Shown here piece after piece: positions 36,232 through 46,314 of a stretch of 55,667 nucleotides of DNA; the stretch's first letter is position 1, and the number at the start of each line of letters is the position of its first letter. Below the pieces are notes generated by a model. That model was not told the DNA's origin. It was given only the letters and a program-made list of their open reading frames with translations, and searched no databases. Origin of the DNA: Bacteroidota bacterium (GTDB taxonomy: Bacteria; Bacteroidota; Ignavibacteria; Ignavibacteriales; Ignavibacteriaceae). A program made the position numbers and the translations under genes. The stretch lies in contig JADFLR010000027.1 in the NCBI GenBank assembly GCA_022564295.1, positions 1 to 55,667 on the forward strand, written 5' to 3'.

Positions 36232-37185
36232 ATGCTGGTAGAAAAGTTAAAACTAACATTTGTCGCATTCCTATTATTTTTATTAAACCTGCTGATGTTT
36301 GGTTGTTCAACTTCGCAGATAACCAAATATGAATTAGGATTGGAGAGTTACACTAACGGCAGATATAGAACCGCCATTGAATATTTTACAAGAGCGATAT
36401 GGGAGGATCCTGTAAATGCGGAGCTGTATTTTTTACGAGGGAATGCAAAAGCAAAACTTGAGCTTAACAATGAAGCAATACTCGATTATACAACAGCTAT
36501 AAAGTTAGATCCCAAAATGAAATTTTATGAAAACAGAGGATTGACGTTCATCGAAATAGAAGATTACCGTAATGCAATTAGCGATTTTAATGAAACGGTT
36601 GTATTTGATTCAACAAATTCAACATTGTATTTTAATCGTGGATATACGTACGCTTTAGAGGGCAATTATGAAAGTGCGATTAAAGATTACTCGAGAGCAA
36701 TTTCACATGATTCCACAAAAGCAAAAGTTTTTGTTAACCGGGGCGACCTTTGGTCGGAAGTTGGAGAAAACCAAAAAGCAATATTCGATTTTACCTCTGC
36801 AATATCATTAAACAATAAAGATGAGCTTGCATATTTTAACCGCGCTAAGGAGTTTGCTAAAATAGAAATGATTGAACAGGCAATTGATGATTATTCGAAA
36901 GCTATACTATTGAGTCCTTCGAAGGTTGAATACTATTTTCTTCGCGCCGAGTTAAAAGTTGGAACAGCCGAATTTTTGAGCGCTGCTGCAGATTACACTA
37001 AAATTATAAGCATGGAACCTGATAACGGAAATGCTTTTTATAATAGGGGAATTTGTTATGCAAATATTAGCTTAAAAGATAATGCGTGCGACGACCTGAA
37101 CCGTGCAGGAGAGCTTGGTTTCTTCGAAGCTTACGATGTAATAAGAAAATTTTGTTTGAAAGAAGAAAAGAAAAAGAAAAAATGA
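36232..37185 (+). CDS. TPR-repeat lipoprotein
   Basis: 317 residues. Lipobox-like FGC with Cys25. About seven to eight tetratricopeptide repeats (~35-305), each with the pattern LYFNRGYTYALEGNYESAIKDYS. TPR arrays bind other proteins, and a scaffold at the periplasmic face of a membrane is likely. The tail is lysine-rich. Its stop overlaps the ATG of the next gene (ATGA at 37182-37185). Confidence 0.85.
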   Translation: MLVEKLKLTFVAFLLFLLNLLMFGCSTSQITKYELGLESYTNGRYRTAIEYFTRAIWEDPVNAELYFLRGNAKAKLELNNEAILDYTTAIKLDPKMKFYENRGLTFIEIEDYRNAISDFNETVVFDSTNSTLYFNRGYTYALEGNYESAIKDYSRAISHDSTKAKVFVNRGDLWSEVGENQKAIFDFTSAISLNNKDELAYFNRAKEFAKIEMIEQAIDDYSKAILLSPSKVEYYFLRAELKVGTAEFLSAAADYTKIISMEPDNGNAFYNRGICYANISLKDNACDDLNRAGELGFFEAYDVIRKFCLKEEKKKKK

Positions 37186-37673
37186 TCGAGACAATATTAA
37201 TTATTTTGGGTTTGCTTATTGCAGTTGTTGGATTGATCGGCTGTATTATTCCTGCTATTCCGGGTCCGCCGTTAAATTTTCTTGCACTGGTTATTTTGGA
37301 GTTAGCAATTGAAAATGCTTTTACTTCGAACTTTTTTATCTTCTGGGCTATTATTACAGTTGTTATAACTGTGCTGGATTATGTTCTGCCAATAATGGGT
37401 GCGAAAGTTTATAAAGCAAGTAGCTTTGGTATTTGGGGTTCCATTATCGGAATGATAATAGGAATATTATTCTTTCCTCCATTTGGGATGATATTAGGAT
37501 TATTTGTTGGTGCCGTGCTTGGCGAACTTATAGTGGGCAAAGAAGAATGGCAGGCATTAAAAGTGGGGACTGTAACTTTTGTTGCAAGTATGCTGATGAT
37601 ATTAATTAAGCTGGCTGCTTCGGGAATAATGACTTTTTACTTTTTTAAAAGAACTGTTGAGTATATCTTTTAA
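37182..37673 (+). CDS. DUF456 membrane protein
   Basis: 163 residues from ATG 37182, which overlaps the previous stop; a longer frame from 37086 lies inside the TPR gene and is not used. Five or so membrane segments. The motif GCIIPAIPGPPLNFLAL near residues 19-35 and the pair VLDYVLPIMGAK and LGELIVGK are typical of DUF456. Function unknown; the family is small and membrane-bound. Translational coupling to the TPR lipoprotein is likely. Confidence 0.85.
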   Translation: MIETILIILGLLIAVVGLIGCIIPAIPGPPLNFLALVILELAIENAFTSNFFIFWAIITVVITVLDYVLPIMGAKVYKASSFGIWGSIIGMIIGILFFPPFGMILGLFVGAVLGELIVGKEEWQALKVGTVTFVASMLMILIKLAASGIMTFYFFKRTVEYIF

Positions 37674-37677
37674 AATA

Positions 37678-37708
37678 AAGGAGGGAGCCAAGTTCGCTTC
37701 CTTTTTTT
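37678..37708 (+). terminator. Imperfect terminator
   Basis: AAGGA...AGC pairs with GCTTCCTT (one bulge) and seven T follow. It lies 5 bases after the DUF456 gene and faces the ferredoxin gene. Confidence 0.5.
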
Positions 37709-37726
37709 GATTATTTGATTGATCAA

Positions 37727-38017
37727 CTATCTTCTAACTAAATCGAGATGTTCTTTTTCAGTCAGAAGTTCTTCATGTGTGTTTTGATGATCCGGATCAG
37801 GCACAATAGCGTCGCTTGGGCAAGCCGGAATGCATTGTGGTTTGTCGTAAAAACCAACACATTCCGAACATTTTTCAGTAGCAATATAGGTGTGATCCAT
37901 GTTCAGGGCTTCATGCTCTTCGCCATTGTAATCCCATGTAACACCTGCAGTATAAATTGCATTATTCGGGCATTCAATCTCGCAAGCGTTACAATCAATA
38001 CAGTCATCGGTGATCAT
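37727..38017 (-). CDS. 2[4Fe-4S] ferredoxin
   Basis: 96 residues. First cluster C6, C9, C12, then C16 in CIDCNACEIEC; second C50, C53, C62, C66 (CSEC...QCIPAC). The C-x2-C-x8-C-x3-C spacing of the second set and the 25-residue loop between the sets are typical of YfhL-type bacterial ferredoxins. The tail (VPDPDHQNTHEELL) is a common extension in this group. It carries electrons to enzymes in the cytoplasm. Partner unknown. Transcribed alone. Confidence 0.9.
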   Translation of the reverse strand: MITDDCIDCNACEIECPNNAIYTAGVTWDYNGEEHEALNMDHTYIATEKCSECVGFYDKPQCIPACPSDAIVPDPDHQNTHEELLTEKEHLDLVRR

Positions 38018-38227
38018 TAATGCTATTATATAATCCCCTTCCCTTTCTTTATAATGATTTATTTTTTACAAAACTAACTTATCAAACATTTAAACTGTTT
38101 TATAAACAAGTATAGTATCTTTTTTATCGAAAATTACGTATTAATCTGCATACTAAATAATTATTTATAAAAAAGTCCGTTTGAATGATTAGGTTTCTTA
38201 AAAGGAGGAAATGAAATAAATATTTTC

Positions 38228-38596
38228 TCAATTATCAGGAAAGTATTCGTTCGTGCTGTATTCAATTATGTTTATAATGTTTCTAAAGCGTGGTAGAAAC
38301 GGCATATAAACTCCTACCACTTTAACCCGGTATGTGTAACCCAGTTTGAACTGAGTAAATATTTCATCAGCGTTATCTTTATTGTGATAATAATCATTAA
38401 CATTTATAAATACCTCATCATCTGTAAAGATAAAATATTTTCCCTCCTCGGCGCCCCATCTTTCTACGTTGATTACGGTTATTACTTCTTCTGTTTTGGT
38501 AATGAAAGGTTCAAAAAACAAGTAACCAAAAATTAATATTAAAATGATTATCACAAATCCGAAAAAGACCGATAACCTGAATAAAAATGTACCCAT
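38228..38596 (-). CDS. Single-helix membrane protein, possibly DUF1523-like
   Basis: 122 residues: one N-terminal membrane helix (FFGFVIIILILIFGYLF) followed by an extracytoplasmic part with paired beta motifs (KYFIFTDDEVFINVND; YRVKVVGVYMPFL; NIINIIEYS). This resembles DUF1523-type proteins from memory, with low certainty. Function unknown. Confidence 0.55.
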   Translation of the reverse strand: MGTFLFRLSVFFGFVIIILILIFGYLFFEPFITKTEEVITVINVERWGAEEGKYFIFTDDEVFINVNDYYHNKDNADEIFTQFKLGYTYRVKVVGVYMPFLPRFRNIINIIEYSTNEYFPDN

Positions 38597-38828
38597 CTCA
38601 CCAACCTCGTCTAATAATGATTAGCGGTTTAATACTTCTGTTTCTTTTTTCCTGTAGCATTTTATAAATTATTCACTTAATAAAACGGTAATCTTGATAA
38701 GAACCAGCTATTGAAATTCTCAATAGATTTTAACCTGAATAGTCCTGACATTTACAAAAATAATTTGTACTCCGATGAAATTAGTTTAACTTTCGAGCAG
38801 TATTAATTATTAAAAAAAAGAAACCTAA

Positions 38829-39566
38829 ATGAGAAAAATTTTCTTCCTTATTACAGTCCTCCTCTTAATAACGATAATTTCTTGTAAAGAAAAAGAACAA
38901 CCACCAAAAAAACTACTTACTTATGTTGGAGGATATGCAATTTCCGTACCTGAACCTTCAGGGCTTGTTATGACGCAAGATAACAAAGGATTTTGGACTG
39001 TAAGCGACGAAACAAGTACAATTTACAGATTAGATAACGAAGGAAATGTCGTTCAAACCATAAAAGTTGATGGTTTTGATTTTGAAGCAATTACACTAAT
39101 TGATGACACTATTCTGGTTATTTTACAGGAAAGAACAAGAGAAATGGTGTTTTTAAATACTTCCGGAACGGAATTAAAAAGAATAAAACTTGATTTGGAA
39201 GGGGAATTAAATTCGGGACCGGAAGGAATTACTTTTAATCCAGAAAACCGTCATTTCTATATTCTAAATGAAAAGAAACCCTCATTGTTTGTTGAACTTG
39301 ATGAACAGCTTAATATTATTAGAAAGGACACGCTGAAATTTTGTAAAGATGTCTCCGGATTATACTTTGATGAAGCCAATCAGATTCTTTGGATGTTGAG
39401 TGATGAAAGTCAGTTGGTTATAAAAACCGATCTTAATGGAAAACTTTTAGAGAAAATTAATATTACAATTCCACAGCCGGAAGGAATAACTCTAAGCAAG
39501 GATGGCAGAAACCTTTATATTGTTTCCGATAATAAAGAAACTCTTTATGTATTTAAAGTTAATTAA
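38829..39566 (+). CDS. SdiA-regulated-domain (YjiK-like) lipoprotein
   Basis: 245 residues. Lipoprotein signal ending IISC with Cys19. The rest is a six-bladed beta-propeller-like domain of the SdiA-regulated type: EPSGLVMTQDNKGFWTVSD near 43-61, then FEAIT, GPEGITFN and QPEGITLS in later blades. In E. coli YjiK is a periplasmic protein of unknown function. Here it is likely anchored in a membrane facing the periplasm. Convergent with the Ig-like lipoprotein gene. Confidence 0.85.
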   Translation: MRKIFFLITVLLLITIISCKEKEQPPKKLLTYVGGYAISVPEPSGLVMTQDNKGFWTVSDETSTIYRLDNEGNVVQTIKVDGFDFEAITLIDDTILVILQERTREMVFLNTSGTELKRIKLDLEGELNSGPEGITFNPENRHFYILNEKKPSLFVELDEQLNIIRKDTLKFCKDVSGLYFDEANQILWMLSDESQLVIKTDLNGKLLEKINITIPQPEGITLSKDGRNLYIVSDNKETLYVFKVN

Positions 39567-39582
39567 GCAGTAACATTTAATA

Positions 39583-39615
39583 TAAAAAAGGGCCAGAGCA
39601 TAAAGTTCTGACCCT
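39583..39615 (-). terminator. Terminator of the Ig-like lipoprotein gene
   Basis: On the reverse strand AGGGTCAGA pairs with TCTGGCCCT (one mismatch) and six T follow. It lies 34 bases past the stop of the gene that ends at 39649. Confidence 0.7.
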
Positions 39616-39648
39616 GGCAGGGGGAGACAGTAAAATTCCTTTTAAACT

Positions 39649-41076
39649 TTAAAAGCTGATACCAGAAATGGTTATAAACCCTCCACCATTTGGCCCCGTA
39701 GTTGAAATTCTTATAGTTACAGGTTTAGCCACAATAACAGTATCTACTATATCATAAACTAAGAAGTTAAACTGGGTCCATGCCGGACTTTGAGTATCGG
39801 GCAGGGAAACATTCAGATCGCCTTGAGCATCAACATCATCACCCTCTACAGTTACTGTAATAGATGTTCCTGCTGCGAGTGGATTACCATTCTGATCTCC
39901 CACATAATAACTAAACGATTGCGAGCCTGCATTAGGGATGTTAATACTTGTTGGAGTTACAGATACCTGGGAGATTCCTGAAAATAGTACTATAGTTTCT
40001 CTGGATATTATTGCAGAATTTTCATCCACAGTACTTGCAGTTACTGTTGCAAATCCTGCACCCAAAGTCGTGTGAAATGGTCTTGGCTCAGCGGAAATGA
40101 GTTCCACAGATCCAATTCCCTGATCGTCAGTTAAAGTTGAACCTTCAATAATTCCTCCGGTTGTAGTAAAATATACTGCAGTTTCCGGTCTAACAGGATT
40201 TGCATATTTATCTCCAACAAATGCAACTATTTCATCTTTTAACCCAAAAATGTTATAACCGGCGAAATTCAGCAGCAGAGGTGCAATACTAAAGTGATCA
40301 TAATCAGGTAAACCACCGTGAATTGTAATAGCAACCGGAATCGAGCTTATCATTTCACTACCGAGATCAATTTCTGCTATTACCTGAACAGCACCAGCTT
40401 TTGTACCACTTGTTAAACTAACTGCAGCTTGCCCAGAACCATTTGTGGGAACTGAGTAAGGGCTTAAAAATTCTCCACCGCCTGGTCCGGAACCCAATCT
40501 AAAATTAACGGTAACTGAGTGTTCCAGATCGATTGGTCTTCCGGTAGAATCTTGAACAACAAAACTTAGCTGGGTTGTTTCCGGTGAACCGCTTTCTTTT
40601 ACACCAATTGTTGTTGAAGAAATTGATGAAAGGAAAATGCTTACAGGATCTCCAGTGGGTCCTCCGCCGTTATTATTTTCAAGCTCCTCAAGTGCTATTA
40701 TCGGCACATTCAAATCTTCTCCAGCAATTAAAGTTACCTCGGTAGTATCAGGTAGATAATTCTCTCTATATGTCATTATTGTAAGATCTTCATCAGATTC
40801 AAGCACAACTTCAAATGAAAATCTTCCCTGTGACTCTGTAAAGAGAACCAGATTTAAAGTGGTTCCGAATATTCGAACTAAAGCACTATCAAGTGGAAAA
40901 GTAGTTTGCTGGCTGACAACCTGCCCTGATATTATTGATTTACCACCTGGTAGAGGAGTGGGATCACCACCGCTGCTTATAATTTCTGATTCCTTCTGGC
41001 AATTTGTTATTAACATAGAAAAGGTAATAAGAGCAAATATTCCAATAAAAAATTTGGAAACGGATTTGTTTTTCAT
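39649..41076 (-). CDS. Ig-like (invasin/Big_1-type) surface lipoprotein
   Basis: 475 residues; ATG follows AGGTTGAG. Lipobox LITNC with Cys26. After a Gly-rich spacer come a carboxypeptidase-regulatory-like domain (~48-128; SGQVVSQQTTFPLDSALVRI) and two to three bacterial Ig-like domains (~140-470) with the Big_1 pattern VQDSTGRPIDLEHSVTV and later TNGSGQAAVSLTSGT. No enzymatic motif. It is probably displayed on the outer membrane and may bind surfaces or partner proteins. Transcribed alone. Confidence 0.85.
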   Translation of the reverse strand: MKNKSVSKFFIGIFALITFSMLITNCQKESEIISSGGDPTPLPGGKSIISGQVVSQQTTFPLDSALVRIFGTTLNLVLFTESQGRFSFEVVLESDEDLTIMTYRENYLPDTTEVTLIAGEDLNVPIIALEELENNNGGGPTGDPVSIFLSSISSTTIGVKESGSPETTQLSFVVQDSTGRPIDLEHSVTVNFRLGSGPGGGEFLSPYSVPTNGSGQAAVSLTSGTKAGAVQVIAEIDLGSEMISSIPVAITIHGGLPDYDHFSIAPLLLNFAGYNIFGLKDEIVAFVGDKYANPVRPETAVYFTTTGGIIEGSTLTDDQGIGSVELISAEPRPFHTTLGAGFATVTASTVDENSAIISRETIVLFSGISQVSVTPTSINIPNAGSQSFSYYVGDQNGNPLAAGTSITVTVEGDDVDAQGDLNVSLPDTQSPAWTQFNFLVYDIVDTVIVAKPVTIRISTTGPNGGGFITISGISF

Positions 41077-41400
41077 GACTCAACCTGCTTAATATTTATT
41101 ATTATTTACTGATTTGACTCTGCTTAATACAATTTTAGAGTAAACGCTATTTTGCGCCACCTCATTTGTTCAAGTATTATGCCTAAAGGGTCACTTTATT
41201 TATTCTGATAAAGTGTTTTCGTTCCCAATTTGAGAGTAAAATCTTCCTTTTTAGTCGGTAAAATTGTTAAAGACTGAAAGTGTTAGTTATTGAGGCTAAA
41301 AGAATCACAATTGTTTGAAATGTAATGTATTAGCAGGGGTTACACTCTGTGCCGGATAGTAAATTATCAGAATAATTATTGCTGGTAAATTAAATACCAA
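41077..41400. other. Intergenic region between polysaccharide cluster and lipoprotein gene
   Basis: About 320 bases. CACTTTAT (41192-41199) and ATAAAGTG (41208-41215) form a perfect 8-bp hairpin that may end the sugar-transferase transcript. No gene is seen; the promoter of the lipoprotein gene must lie near 41080-41150. Confidence 0.5.
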
Positions 41401-42807
41401 TTACACCCCTTTCGTTTTACCCCTAAGCATCTGCCAGATAGTAATTAAAATAATTTGAATATCGAGAGTCATCGACCAATTTTCGATATACCAAATATCG
41501 TATTCAATTCTTTTTTTTGTGCGGCGAATGTTTTCTTCTTCATCAAGAACATCACCTCTTAAACCATGAACCTGCGCCCAACCGGTTATTCCCGGTTTAA
41601 CATTATGCCTGAGCCGAATAGCATCAACAATTTTTCCATATTTTTGGTCATAAAGAACTGCATGTGGTCTCGGTCCTACAACAGACATCTCGCCTTTAAG
41701 AACATTAATGAATTGCGGTAGCTCATCAAGATTAGATTTTCTCAAAAACCTTCCAACTTTTGTAACGCGAGGATCATTTTCTACTACAGGCTGGAACTTA
41801 TAAGTTGACTTGCTTTCCGATACTTTCATTGTGCGAAACTTGTAACACTCGAAATTTTTATTTCTTGATCCAACTCTATCCTGAATAAAAAATACCGGAC
41901 CGGGAGAAGATAATTTTGTTAAGATAAATATGATTGGGTATAACCATGAGAAAATGAAAATAACTACCAGTAAAGAAAAAACCATATCAAATGTTCTTTT
42001 CAAAAATCTCCAGTGTACTTCTTCAAGCGGTTCAATTCGTGCAGTAATAATAGGGAAGTTACCGAACATACTTACTTGAAATCTGCTTGATACAAATTTA
42101 AAGTAATCAGGAATAATATGAGTTTTTACAGCGTTGCGGTTGCAAATAGTAATTATCTCATCCAGAAATTCATCGCTTTTATCTTTTAAAGCTATAACAA
42201 CTTCATCAACACTTAATTCGGATATTAACTTTTCAAGTTGATCTGTTTTGCCAACCACGTCATTTGCAGAATCGGCGATTTCAGTTTCAGTAACAAACCC
42301 TGAAAAGTTATAACCGAAATCAGGGTTGGAATTGATCATGCTTTTAAATTTGTATGCAACTTCCCCAGTCCCAATGATGAGTAAATTGCGAATGTTTTTC
42401 CCCTTTCTCCGAAGGGATTTTAACACTTTGCGGAATACAATAGTTCGAAGACTGATAAAAAAGATAAGAAGAATAGCGTAAAGGGTAATGAAATTTCTTG
42501 TGAACAAATCTTCTTTTGTAAGGAAGATAAAGAGGATGGATGCGATTACCAGAACTGCAGTTTCTTTTAGAATGTTAACGAACTGAAATGGAAAGTTTCG
42601 TGAATGAAAATCGTCATAAAATCCAATCGTATTCGATAAAAGTATCCAGAGAAAATTCAGACCAACAAGCAGGAAAAACATGTAGTAACGGGCAATAAGT
42701 ATTTCCATCGATTGTGAAAATACTGCGGCAAGAAGGAAAGCAATATTCAGCAGTAGCAAATCGCTTAATAATCTTAATATATATATCGATCTTCTGTTAA
42801 CTATCAT
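41401..42807 (-). CDS. Polyprenyl-phosphate sugar-1-phosphate transferase (WcaJ/EpsE type)
   Basis: 468 residues. N-terminal four membrane helices, a central Rossmann-like domain (~140-250; [15 protein letters not shown]), a further helix, and the bacterial sugar transferase domain (~275-468): [61 protein letters not shown]. Known members move a sugar-1-phosphate (glucose or galactose) from its UDP form to undecaprenyl phosphate, the first step of exopolysaccharide or O-antigen assembly. Sugar specificity is unknown. It is the initiating enzyme of the cluster that follows. Confidence 0.92.
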   Translation of the reverse strand: MIVNRRSIYILRLLSDLLLLNIAFLLAAVFSQSMEILIARYYMFFLLVGLNFLWILLSNTIGFYDDFHSRNFPFQFVNILKETAVLVIASILFIFLTKEDLFTRNFITLYAILLIFFISLRTIVFRKVLKSLRRKGKNIRNLLIIGTGEVAYKFKSMINSNPDFGYNFSGFVTETEIADSANDVVGKTDQLEKLISELSVDEVVIALKDKSDEFLDEIITICNRNAVKTHIIPDYFKFVSSRFQVSMFGNFPIITARIEPLEEVHWRFLKRTFDMVFSLLVVIFIFSWLYPIIFILTKLSSPGPVFFIQDRVGSRNKNFECYKFRTMKVSESKSTYKFQPVVENDPRVTKVGRFLRKSNLDELPQFINVLKGEMSVVGPRPHAVLYDQKYGKIVDAIRLRHNVKPGITGWAQVHGLRGDVLDEEENIRRTKKRIEYDIWYIENWSMTLDIQIILITIWQMLRGKTKGV

Positions 42808-42828
42808 AATAGATATTGAATTGTTTCT

Positions 42829-43917
42829 TTATAAACCAAATTCCTTTATTTCTGAAATTACCTTTTCAGATGTAATCCTTTTCATACATTCACCACTTCT
42901 ATCCTTGCAGTTATATTCGAAACCCAAATTTAAGCAAGGTGCTTCCGGATAATTGCTTTGAATTGTTATCGAATTACTATTTAATGGTCCCCATCTCGTT
43001 GGAGCTGTTGGACCATGCAGGGAAATAAGATTACAACCCAACGCCGAAGCAAGATGCATAATTCCAGTGTCAACACTTATTACTAATTGCGAACCCACTA
43101 ATAAAATGGCAGTTTCTCTTAAGGAATGTTTTCCAGCCACATTGTGTAACCTAATATTGTCCTTATAATTTTTTAATAATGATACAAGGTGTTTGCGGTC
43201 AGAAGCCGATCCGGTAAAGTAAATATCACATTGGCTCTCGAGTAAATAGTCAATTATTCTCCTCCAATTCTCGTCTGGCCATCTCTTTAATTCCGAAAGA
43301 TAACCGCCCGACATAATATGTATGACGACTTGATCTTTCTTAATTTGAGTTCCGTGGTTAAACTCAATCTTAGGAAGGCTTTCAGCTTTTATCTCTTTAG
43401 AGAATGAAAGTTTTTTGAAGTTATATAGCTCATGAGTTAGGTTTGAATGTTCTGCGGCAAAATCATAAATGAAATGTTTATATTGTCCTTTTGTTTTAAA
43501 TCCAATTTTATATTTAGATTTTGAAAAAAATGTAAAAATCGCATTTAGCCTTGTCCACTGTGCTGTATCAATAAAAACATCAACAGGATGCGATCTTAAA
43601 GTTTTTATTGCTCTTAAAGGATTAAATAGTTTGATGCTTACTATTTCATCATAAGATCCCATAATCTCTGCAATTTCTCTAACTTCATTGGTTACAAATA
43701 AAATAATTTTAACATCATGATTGAATTTTTTTATGTCTCTTAAGAATCCATTAAGTAAAATAATATCCCCAATTGCAGGAACGGTTAGAATGCCGATCTT
43801 TTCAATATTTTTTGGAAGTTGTTTTTTCTTGCTGAATAAATTTAGCACGAAAAGAATTGGAACACCCAGGTATTTATCCAGCAACTTGAAACTTTTTTTA
43901 CCTCTCACATTCATCAT
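42829..43917 (-). CDS. Glycosyltransferase family 9 (heptosyltransferase-like)
   Basis: 362 residues. Two Rossmann halves. Landmarks are GILTVPAIGDIILLNGFL at ~42-59, SGGYLSELKRWPDENW near 210, VDTGIMHLASALG near 285 and HGPTAPTRWGP near 305, all typical of GT9. The family transfers heptose or similar sugars from ADP-sugars onto lipopolysaccharide. The C-terminal cysteine-rich stretch is ordinary for GT9. Cytoplasmic, likely membrane-associated. Same strand and 21 bases from the sugar transferase, so co-transcribed. ATG 43914 is an equal start candidate. Confidence 0.9.
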   Translation of the reverse strand: MMNVRGKKSFKLLDKYLGVPILFVLNLFSKKKQLPKNIEKIGILTVPAIGDIILLNGFLRDIKKFNHDVKIILFVTNEVREIAEIMGSYDEIVSIKLFNPLRAIKTLRSHPVDVFIDTAQWTRLNAIFTFFSKSKYKIGFKTKGQYKHFIYDFAAEHSNLTHELYNFKKLSFSKEIKAESLPKIEFNHGTQIKKDQVVIHIMSGGYLSELKRWPDENWRRIIDYLLESQCDIYFTGSASDRKHLVSLLKNYKDNIRLHNVAGKHSLRETAILLVGSQLVISVDTGIMHLASALGCNLISLHGPTAPTRWGPLNSNSITIQSNYPEAPCLNLGFEYNCKDRSGECMKRITSEKVISEIKEFGL

Positions 43918-44189
43918 ATTAAGAATATCGAAACTTTAAAAAACAGTAATAAAAATTTTAAATAAATATATCATAGAAGAATTTTGATTTATAAAGGATC
44001 TTTAATCATTAAAGAGAATAAACTGTATCCTTATAAATAATTTATATTTCTTATTTACTCAGAAACCATACAGACGTGTAAATATCTGCAACCAATCAAA
44101 TTTTAGTGTATTACTTAGTACAATGCTTTTAGCCGGCATAATTAACAAGCCATTCGTGAACGATTGCTATTCTCATTTAGTTAAATTAC

Positions 44190-45344
44190 TCATTTATTAA
44201 TAGTAATGGCACTTTCATCGTTATCTGTCAAAGTATCTTCGATGATTTTATTAAATTCCGACTTAAATCTTTCCATTTTGAATCTTGCAAGATTTTCCGC
44301 ACCCTTCCGGATAAAATAGTTTCTAAGATTTAAGTCAAGTAAAAATATTTTCATTTTCTGGTATAGTTCCAATTCATTGTGAGGATCAAAATAAAGTGCC
44401 GCATTTCCGCATACTTCTGGTATGGAAGCTGAATTCGAAGCGATTACAGGACAATAATTTATCATTGCTTCAAGCGGGGGTAAACCGAAACCTTCGTAGT
44501 AAGATGGGAATACAAGAAACTCAGCTTGTTTATAAATTAATAGTAATTCAGAATCGGGCACATAATCTGTAAAAATTAAACTTGCTAGCAACTCTTTATT
44601 TTTTAAACCTGCTGATTTGAGAAAACCGGATTGCTTAACCTGGACTTTTGATAATCCAACCACAACAAGCTTTTGGTCAGGAAAATCCTTTAACAACAAA
44701 TTAAATGCTTTAAGCAAAACATTAAAATTTTTATGTGGCTTTACACTTCCGACATATAAAATATAATTATCAGGCAAATTATATTTTGATCTTATCCTGC
44801 TAAATTCGTCTGGTTGATGTGTTCCCCTCAATATTGAATCATCAATACCATAGTACAACACATTAATATTTTTGGATATATTCCCAATATATTTTTGTAT
44901 TTCCTTTTTAGAAAAATTCGAAACAGTAATCACACTATCTGAAATAGTCGTCGCACGTTTGAGAAACAGTTTAGCGTATAGTTTTTGATTTAGAGATAAT
45001 TGATTATAAAATACCAAATGATTTACATCGTGGATAATAACAATTCTTTTCTTCGCCTTTACCGGTAATAGAGGGATATTATAATGAGGCGAAAGAAATA
45101 TTTCGCAGGGAGGTATTTCTAAAGGAAGCTTGATCTGTTCTCTGAGGGAGTATATTGGGGCCGTGCATTGAACAATTTTTACTTTATTTATCCAGGTCTG
45201 ATCAATTATTCTTTGTTCGTCAATTATTAGTGTTAGATCATAATCATTTAAAAGGGCTTTTATAACACATTTTATATATGTTCCAATTCCCGAATGATTA
45301 ATCATTCTAGCGTCAAATACTATCTTAATTTTATCACTATGCAA
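44190..45344 (-). CDS. Glycosyltransferase family 4
   Basis: 384 residues, apparently from TTG 45344; the conserved N-terminus IKIVFDARMINHSGIGTYIK begins 6 residues on, so a later ATG would be too short. Conserved blocks: LYVGSVKPHKNFNVLLKAF near 195, YYEGFGLPPLEAM with the EX7E donor-binding motif near 300, and NAALYFDPHNELEL near 330. GT4 enzymes add sugars from nucleotide donors with retention. Donor unknown. Cytoplasmic. It is the first gene of the reverse-strand group with a 270-base leader. Confidence 0.88.
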   Translation of the reverse strand: MHSDKIKIVFDARMINHSGIGTYIKCVIKALLNDYDLTLIIDEQRIIDQTWINKVKIVQCTAPIYSLREQIKLPLEIPPCEIFLSPHYNIPLLPVKAKKRIVIIHDVNHLVFYNQLSLNQKLYAKLFLKRATTISDSVITVSNFSKKEIQKYIGNISKNINVLYYGIDDSILRGTHQPDEFSRIRSKYNLPDNYILYVGSVKPHKNFNVLLKAFNLLLKDFPDQKLVVVGLSKVQVKQSGFLKSAGLKNKELLASLIFTDYVPDSELLLIYKQAEFLVFPSYYEGFGLPPLEAMINYCPVIASNSASIPEVCGNAALYFDPHNELELYQKMKIFLLDLNLRNYFIRKGAENLARFKMERFKSEFNKIIEDTLTDNDESAITINK

Positions 45345-45490
45345 ATCTTAAAAATTATCTTATAGATAAAAATTATATTTGGTAAATTTTAATTGTTCTT
45401 TTTTTGAAAAAAACATTTCATAAATCTAAATAATCAATAAACAAAGTTAAGCACTATTTCGAACTTATTTATTTATTAATCAATCAAGTA

Positions 45491-46303
45491 ATGAATTTAT
45501 CTGTAATAACGCCAACCTGGAATTCAGCCTCCACAATCGAAGATTGTGCAATGTCTATAATAAATCAAAAAATTACTAATTTTGAACACATAATTGTTGA
45601 TAACCTTAGCTCAGATAATACTTTAGATTTAATTAAGAGCATATACCATCGAGAAGGATTATTAAACAATCTAAGAATCATTTGTGAAAGAGATAGAGGC
45701 ATTTCAGATGCTTTTAACAAAGGAATTAAATTAGCAGACGGGGATGTAATAGGGATATTAAATAGTGATGATTACTTTTATGATAATAATGTGCTAAAGA
45801 GGGTTGTCAACACATTCAAAGATGAGAAACTGTTGTTTGTACACGGTAATATTTATTTTTTAGATTCGCTTTACGGTTCGAATATTAGAAAACCGCTTTT
45901 GTGCCCCGTTACTAAAGCTATGCCTTATAATCATCCTACAATGTTTTTTAGAAAAGAAGTTTACACGCAGCACGGTTTTTTTGATACCAATTATAAATTT
46001 GCGATGGATTTTGAATTCATCTGTCGTCTTTTTAAGTCAATTATTGATTTTAGTAGCAGAGGGTATTATTTAGATGGCAAGCCACTCGTAACAATGGTTG
46101 CCGGCGGAGCTTCCTGGAGAAATGAACTCGCTTCGATAGACGAAACGAAAAGAGCGTTGAAGAAATATGGATTTTGGAATTTTGATGCAAGGAAAAATTA
46201 CATTTTAAGGAAGTTGCGTACAGAAATAAAATCCTGGTTATCAGTAATTAAAATGGAAAATGTAGTTACACGGTGGCGCAATAGAAAGTGGGAAAATTAT
46301 TAA
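45491..46303 (+). CDS. Glycosyltransferase family 2
   Basis: 270 residues. GT-A fold: LSVITPTWNSASTIEDC at ~3-19, VDNLSSDNTLD, GISDAFNKG and the DXD-like LNSDDYF near 95. The C-terminal part (residues ~150-270) is basic and helical. It should transfer a sugar in polysaccharide synthesis. The next gene starts 11 bases after its stop, so the two form an operon. Divergent from the GT4 gene. Confidence 0.9.
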   Translation: MNLSVITPTWNSASTIEDCAMSIINQKITNFEHIIVDNLSSDNTLDLIKSIYHREGLLNNLRIICERDRGISDAFNKGIKLADGDVIGILNSDDYFYDNNVLKRVVNTFKDEKLLFVHGNIYFLDSLYGSNIRKPLLCPVTKAMPYNHPTMFFRKEVYTQHGFFDTNYKFAMDFEFICRLFKSIIDFSSRGYYLDGKPLVTMVAGGASWRNELASIDETKRALKKYGFWNFDARKNYILRKLRTEIKSWLSVIKMENVVTRWRNRKWENY

Positions 46304-46314
46304 CAAAGTAAAAT

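Noticed and set aside
37086-37184. Longer start for the DUF456 gene at 37086
   Set aside because: The extension lies wholly inside the TPR gene in another frame and is arginine-rich; ATG 37182 overlaps the TPR stop in the common ATGA way.
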